A stretch of 7,671 bases of DNA, from positions 1 to 7,671 of the forward strand of contig JAQXFF010000019.1 in the NCBI GenBank assembly GCA_029250425.1. The letters are read 5' to 3'. The translations under genes and the position numbers were made by a program. The stretch's first letter is position 1; each line of letters begins with the position of its first letter. This stretch comes from Candidatus Thalassarchaeaceae archaeon. GTDB lineage: Archaea > Thermoplasmatota > Poseidoniia > Poseidoniales > Thalassarchaeaceae. Positions 4,446 to 7,671 of the stretch are shown piece by piece. The notes below the pieces were generated by a model that searched no databases, was not told the origin of the DNA, and worked only from the letters and a program-made list of their open reading frames with translations.

Positions 4446-6521
4446 TCACATATGGAGGACATGATACGCTTCTAACCCTCGTTCAGATGCCCAATCACAC
4501 CATGATGCCCAACTGGAATCATTCCTCAACGTACGTGGATGTCCGAGAAGAATCAAACCCCTCCGTGCCCTTGTAATAGCGACATTTAGCCGTCTTCGAT
4601 CCGTAAGGAACCCCATTTCACCAGCTTCGTTTGCGCGTACAGCGGAGAGCACAATCACGTCTTTTTCACGACCTTGATATCCATCGACAGTTTTTATTTC
4701 CAAGCCATGATATCGCTCATTTTCTTCTCGCCCCCCTGCACTTTCAAACAGGTCATTCAGCAATCGAACTTGGCCACTGTAAGGTGTAACTACTCCAATA
4801 TCGTGGGGGGTAATGTCTCCACCTGAAAGCAACATATCGACCACGCGAACAGCCAATCCAGCCTCATCCATATTTTGCTTGGATGAGCCATCGGGGCTGC
4901 TGTCTTCAACCCCTTCAACTGGAATAAAAGCGACAGGTGCATCCCAATCTGGCCAAACAAAACCAGCGGGTGCAATTCTTTCATCAGCAGTGATTCCATC
5001 TTCTAATTGTCCTTTGTAGAATCGTTCACTTGGCCATTCTCTGATTACAGGATGCATTCGATATTGGGTGGTGAGCATGGTTGATGGGGCGCCCAATGCA
5101 ATTAGGCGTTCAAACAATGAGCAAGCCAGCCCCTCTTTTTCTGCACGCCGGGAGATTACTGTAGGTGGCAATTGGTGATGATCGCCTACCAAGACAACAT
5201 GGCGGGCTCCCTTTGTTAGCGGTATCAGGGAAGCGGGTTCTGTCGCCTGAGTTGCTTCATCGAGGAGCACCAGAGGAAATCTTCTCGAATCCAATAGTAA
5301 ATCCCCTGCCCCCACGCAAGTTGCACAGATGACTTGAGCATGTTCCAAAATGTCGTCCCGCATTTGGTTTTCAATTCGACGAACTTCCTTCCAACCCTTG
5401 TTGATATCTCGATGGGCCAATCCTTTCTCTTTGCCCTTTAGAGATGGTAACCTTCGCATTGCATCTTCATTCAATCCAATGATTGTATCAACATCTTCTC
5501 GCAGATGATGTTCTGCCATCTGCGCTGCCATTGTTGCGTCTCTCAGCGATTCTCTGACCTTCACAGGCTGTCCTAGGCGAATGGCTTTGACACCTTGATT
5601 TAGCATACCTTCCAGTAGATTGTCAACGGCTACATTGGAATCTGCAACTGCTAAAATTGGCCCACCTCCATTGCGAGCCCAAGCAGCAAGGATACGAACT
5701 GCTGTGTGTGTTTTCCCAGTTCCGGGGGGGCCCTGGATGAGTGATAAGCGATATTGCATAGCATTGGCGAAGGCTTCAGATTGGCTTGAATTTAGACTCC
5801 CAGTATGGGTGGATTGAGCCATGAGCCGTTTTTGAATCCCGCCTAAATTTGCCGAACGCGCCGCACTTTCGTTCATATCACGAACCTGACCGTAGAACAA
5901 TTCCCTCAGCGTAGTTGAATTCTCCTCTCCAAATAACAATTCGATGGCAGCAGCCATTCGATCATGCGCTACACGATTTGCCCCTCGATCAAGGCGCCAT
6001 GTGTCCGAGCGTATTTTTGGAGGTTGTTCCTTAACTACAATCCGGATAAATTTCCGTGAGCGAGATAAAACAGTCCCTTCAATCACTTTCTCTTTGAGGG
6101 GATTATGTCTGGAAAGTGTGACAATATCGCCATGTCGAAATCGATGATGGGGCAACGTTCCTCCTTTGGCGAATAATTTGACAATTCGTTCACCAAATAG
6201 CCACCCATCATTTTTCCCTTCCAAATCGTAGAGAGTAACACCATTCTCGACCAATCGGGCCCGACTCCACTTTCGCAATCGTTCTTCTACAGCAATCATT
6301 TCATCTTCAAGTTCCCAATCAATGAGATTATTGAATCGCTCAAAATGATCTTGTGAACGAGGAAAAGAGATACCATCACTTTCTTCATCCGTTCCTTTGT
6401 TAGCTGAAGAACCAGCAGGTGGCCCACGCTTGATTCGACGAACCTTCCCTTTTTTGTCCGCCATGTATGGGCCTGATACTCGGCTACCTTTGGACCCTCC
6501 CACCTTTGCGTTGGCCCCCAT
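4446..6521 (-). CDS. SF1B helicase, IGHMBP2/UPF1-like
   Basis: An ATP-driven helicase acting on RNA, DNA or hybrids in the cytosol; the family translocates 5' to 3'. All core motifs are present in the 691 residues: Q motif around Q247, Walker A GPPGTGKT (264-271), DSNVAVDNL (294-302), Walker B DEAT (421-424), GDHHQLPP (446-453), QYRMHP (486-491), TVDGYQGREKD (611-621) and NVAITRAR (646-653). Residues 80-165 resemble the 1B/SH3-like domain of SMUBP-2 (leader with LYDLEGKNDGWLFGE, then LPHHRFRHGDIVTL). The region 335-395 is the helical 1C-type insertion. It lacks the R3H and zinc-finger tail of the eukaryotic protein. The N-terminus (20-33) is strongly basic. Start: 6521 gives the full frame, but an ATG at 6464 (MADKKGKVRR...) is an equally natural start; neither has a clear Shine-Dalgarno. 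First gene of the operon. Confidence 0.95.
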   Translation of the reverse strand: MGANAKVGGSKGSRVSGPYMADKKGKVRRIKRGPPAGSSANKGTDEESDGISFPRSQDHFERFNNLIDWELEDEMIAVEERLRKWSRARLVENGVTLYDLEGKNDGWLFGERIVKLFAKGGTLPHHRFRHGDIVTLSRHNPLKEKVIEGTVLSRSRKFIRIVVKEQPPKIRSDTWRLDRGANRVAHDRMAAAIELLFGEENSTTLRELFYGQVRDMNESAARSANLGGIQKRLMAQSTHTGSLNSSQSEAFANAMQYRLSLIQGPPGTGKTHTAVRILAAWARNGGGPILAVADSNVAVDNLLEGMLNQGVKAIRLGQPVKVRESLRDATMAAQMAEHHLREDVDTIIGLNEDAMRRLPSLKGKEKGLAHRDINKGWKEVRRIENQMRDDILEHAQVICATCVGAGDLLLDSRRFPLVLLDEATQATEPASLIPLTKGARHVVLVGDHHQLPPTVISRRAEKEGLACSLFERLIALGAPSTMLTTQYRMHPVIREWPSERFYKGQLEDGITADERIAPAGFVWPDWDAPVAFIPVEGVEDSSPDGSSKQNMDEAGLAVRVVDMLLSGGDITPHDIGVVTPYSGQVRLLNDLFESAGGREENERYHGLEIKTVDGYQGREKDVIVLSAVRANEAGEMGFLTDRRRLNVAITRARRGLILLGHPRTLRNDSSWASWCDWASERGLEAYHVLHM

Positions 6522-6564
6522 AGGGCCAACTCTTTGAACATCACAGTCCTCAAGCGGGAGGTAG

Positions 6565-6582
6565 CGAATCTTATACCGTAAT
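6565..6582. promoter_or_regulatory. Shared AT-rich element of a divergent promoter
   Basis: The 89 bases between the helicase and the zinc-ribbon gene must drive both. TTATACCGTAAT (6571-6582) on the plus strand would put a start near 6600, giving an almost leaderless mRNA for the gene at 6611. Read on the minus strand, the same stretch is GGTATAAGATT, which would start transcription near 6540-6545 and give a leader of about 20 bases for the helicase. One element serving both directions is possible but not proven. Confidence 0.35.
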
Positions 6583-6610
6583 TGTGGTCGCCATCATTTA
6601 GGGTGGGGCG

Positions 6611-7671
6611 ATGTTCGGGCGTAAGCGGAAGAAAGAGGCCGATGGCCAAATCTGTCCACTTTGTCAATTGGAGAATACCATGGAGGCAGAATCCTGTACT
6701 CGTTGTTACTACGAATTTACTGTTGCAGCCCACCGCCAAACAGTGTCGGAAATTTCTGCCGAAGAGAGTGGAGGCTTATTCGATGCTCTCCTTGAAGAAG
6801 ACGAAGAAAATGATGAAGATACACCTTTGGTTGATTGGACAAGCCATTCATTTTCGATGAATGATATGACTGTTGAAGTTTCACCATATGACGAAGAAGG
6901 GATGGTTGAGGTTGATCAATCGGTTTCGATGGAACACCAGTACGATGCCCCTCAACAGGTTGCTAGAGTCAAGGGCCAACCGAAAGAAGAGAAAGAAGAG
7001 TATGTTCTTACCACAGCGGATGCACCGAAAAACGTCACAAAATTCGACACTGGTGATGGACCCGATTTGGCCTTTGAGGAAGAAGAATACAGTGCTCCAG
7101 TGGTCAAACTTGTTGAAATGACTGAAAGTGAGGATGTTGAGCCTATACATTCCACGACTTCAATTTTAGATGAGGATGATGACGATGATGAAACTGAAAT
7201 CACATCAATTTCTGCCCCTCCATCTCCAGCACAACCCATCGAACCACCAGTTATCCCCGCAATTCCAGAAATTCCAGTAGCAGCCCCCCCTCCAGTAATA
7301 CCTGAGATTCCAGCCGTACCTGAAATCCCAATGGTACCAACAGTCCCAACAACTTCTGAAACCCCATCCATTCCAGAAAATCCTGTAGTTCAACAACCCA
7401 CTATGACTCCACCACCAATTTCTACTGGAATATGGCCGTGGCCTCAATCTGATGCTTGGGATGACATCACGGTACGTAAAGCTCTACGAGATGCTATGGA
7501 ATCTGCCAAAAGTGGAGACATTGCCAGTTCAAAGAAAACTTTGGTGACACTTGGACCTCATCTTGGGGATCGAGTCGATCTTGTTTTCCATGTGGGTGTT
7601 TTGTTGAAGAAATTTGGACAGGATGATGTAATGCGCCGTATGATCGAGTCTGCGCGTAATCAACACCCCAC
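6611..7671 (+). CDS. Zinc-ribbon protein with acidic and Ile-Pro-rich linkers and a helical C-terminal region (truncated by window edge)
   Basis: 353 codons are open to the right edge, so the C-terminus is missing. I do not recognise a named family. After a basic start (FGRKRKK) there is a zinc ribbon with C15, C18, C29 and C32 (CPLC-x10-CTRC). Residues 55-200 are acidic and low in complexity, with EEDEENDED (62-70) and DEDDDDDETE (187-196). Residues 201-270 are rich in Pro and Ile/Val, with repeated IPEIP and VP pairs. From 273 on the sequence becomes ordered: IWPWPQ, then amphipathic helices (284-300, 302-313, 320-335, 338-349) that look TPR- or HEAT-like. No signal peptide or membrane helix. 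The start is fixed by an in-frame TAG at 6599-6601, just 9 bases upstream. It is divergent from the helicase and may share its promoter region. A nucleic-acid or protein scaffold role is inferred from the ribbon-plus-disorder layout. Confidence 0.87.
   Translation, partial: MFGRKRKKEADGQICPLCQLENTMEAESCTRCYYEFTVAAHRQTVSEISAEESGGLFDALLEEDEENDEDTPLVDWTSHSFSMNDMTVEVSPYDEEGMVEVDQSVSMEHQYDAPQQVARVKGQPKEEKEEYVLTTADAPKNVTKFDTGDGPDLAFEEEEYSAPVVKLVEMTESEDVEPIHSTTSILDEDDDDDETEITSISAPPSPAQPIEPPVIPAIPEIPVAAPPPVIPEIPAVPEIPMVPTVPTTSETPSIPENPVVQQPTMTPPPISTGIWPWPQSDAWDDITVRKALRDAMESAKSGDIASSKKTLVTLGPHLGDRVDLVFHVGVLLKKFGQDDVMRRMIESARNQHP

Noticed and set aside
6952..7371. Minus-strand open frame of 139 codons, Gly/Ile/Ser-rich with repeats
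   Set aside because: It is the antisense of the Ile-Pro repeat in the zinc-ribbon gene; the repetition is inherited from that coding strand.

Overview
The window looks like a piece of a euryarchaeal chromosome, most likely a planktonic lineage such as Marine Group II (Poseidoniales). The support is a class-specific archaeal type IV pilin N-terminus, a type II methionine aminopeptidase of the archaeal/eukaryotic kind, a short archaeal Sua5/YrdC protein and an IGHMBP2/UPF1-like SF1 helicase. Several hypothetical proteins combine acidic stretches with proline-rich tails. The lineage is an inference from protein style; there is no rRNA or other marker here.

Layout. Positions 1-260 hold the 5' part of a pilin-like gene on the minus strand, cut by the window edge. 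Positions 261-650 are a 390-base intergenic region with several inverted repeats, a possible TATA box and a strong leader Shine-Dalgarno for the pilin, and a 69-base hairpin of unknown role. From 6521 down to 651 runs a tightly packed minus-strand array of seven genes: SF1 helicase, RDD-family membrane protein, an acidic and proline-rich protein with a predicted beta domain, a two-helix membrane protein, a 93-residue unknown, Sua5/YrdC, and methionine aminopeptidase. Gaps are 41 bases or less and three junctions overlap or nearly overlap, so a single operon is likely. A short divergent promoter region (6522-6610) separates it from a plus-strand gene (6611 to the right edge), which encodes a zinc-ribbon protein with acidic and Ile-Pro-rich linkers and a helical C-terminal part.

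How the genes may work together. Sua5 makes the threonylcarbamoyl-AMP used for the t6A modification of tRNA, and methionine aminopeptidase trims nascent proteins, so the distal end of the operon serves translation. The helicase at its head could act on RNA or DNA. The three unrecognised genes between the RDD gene and sua5 are the least explained part, and together with the divergent zinc-ribbon gene they are the best candidates for something undescribed. No mobile element, CRISPR array, tRNA or rRNA was seen, and the region reads as ordinary core genome with a poorly characterised middle.
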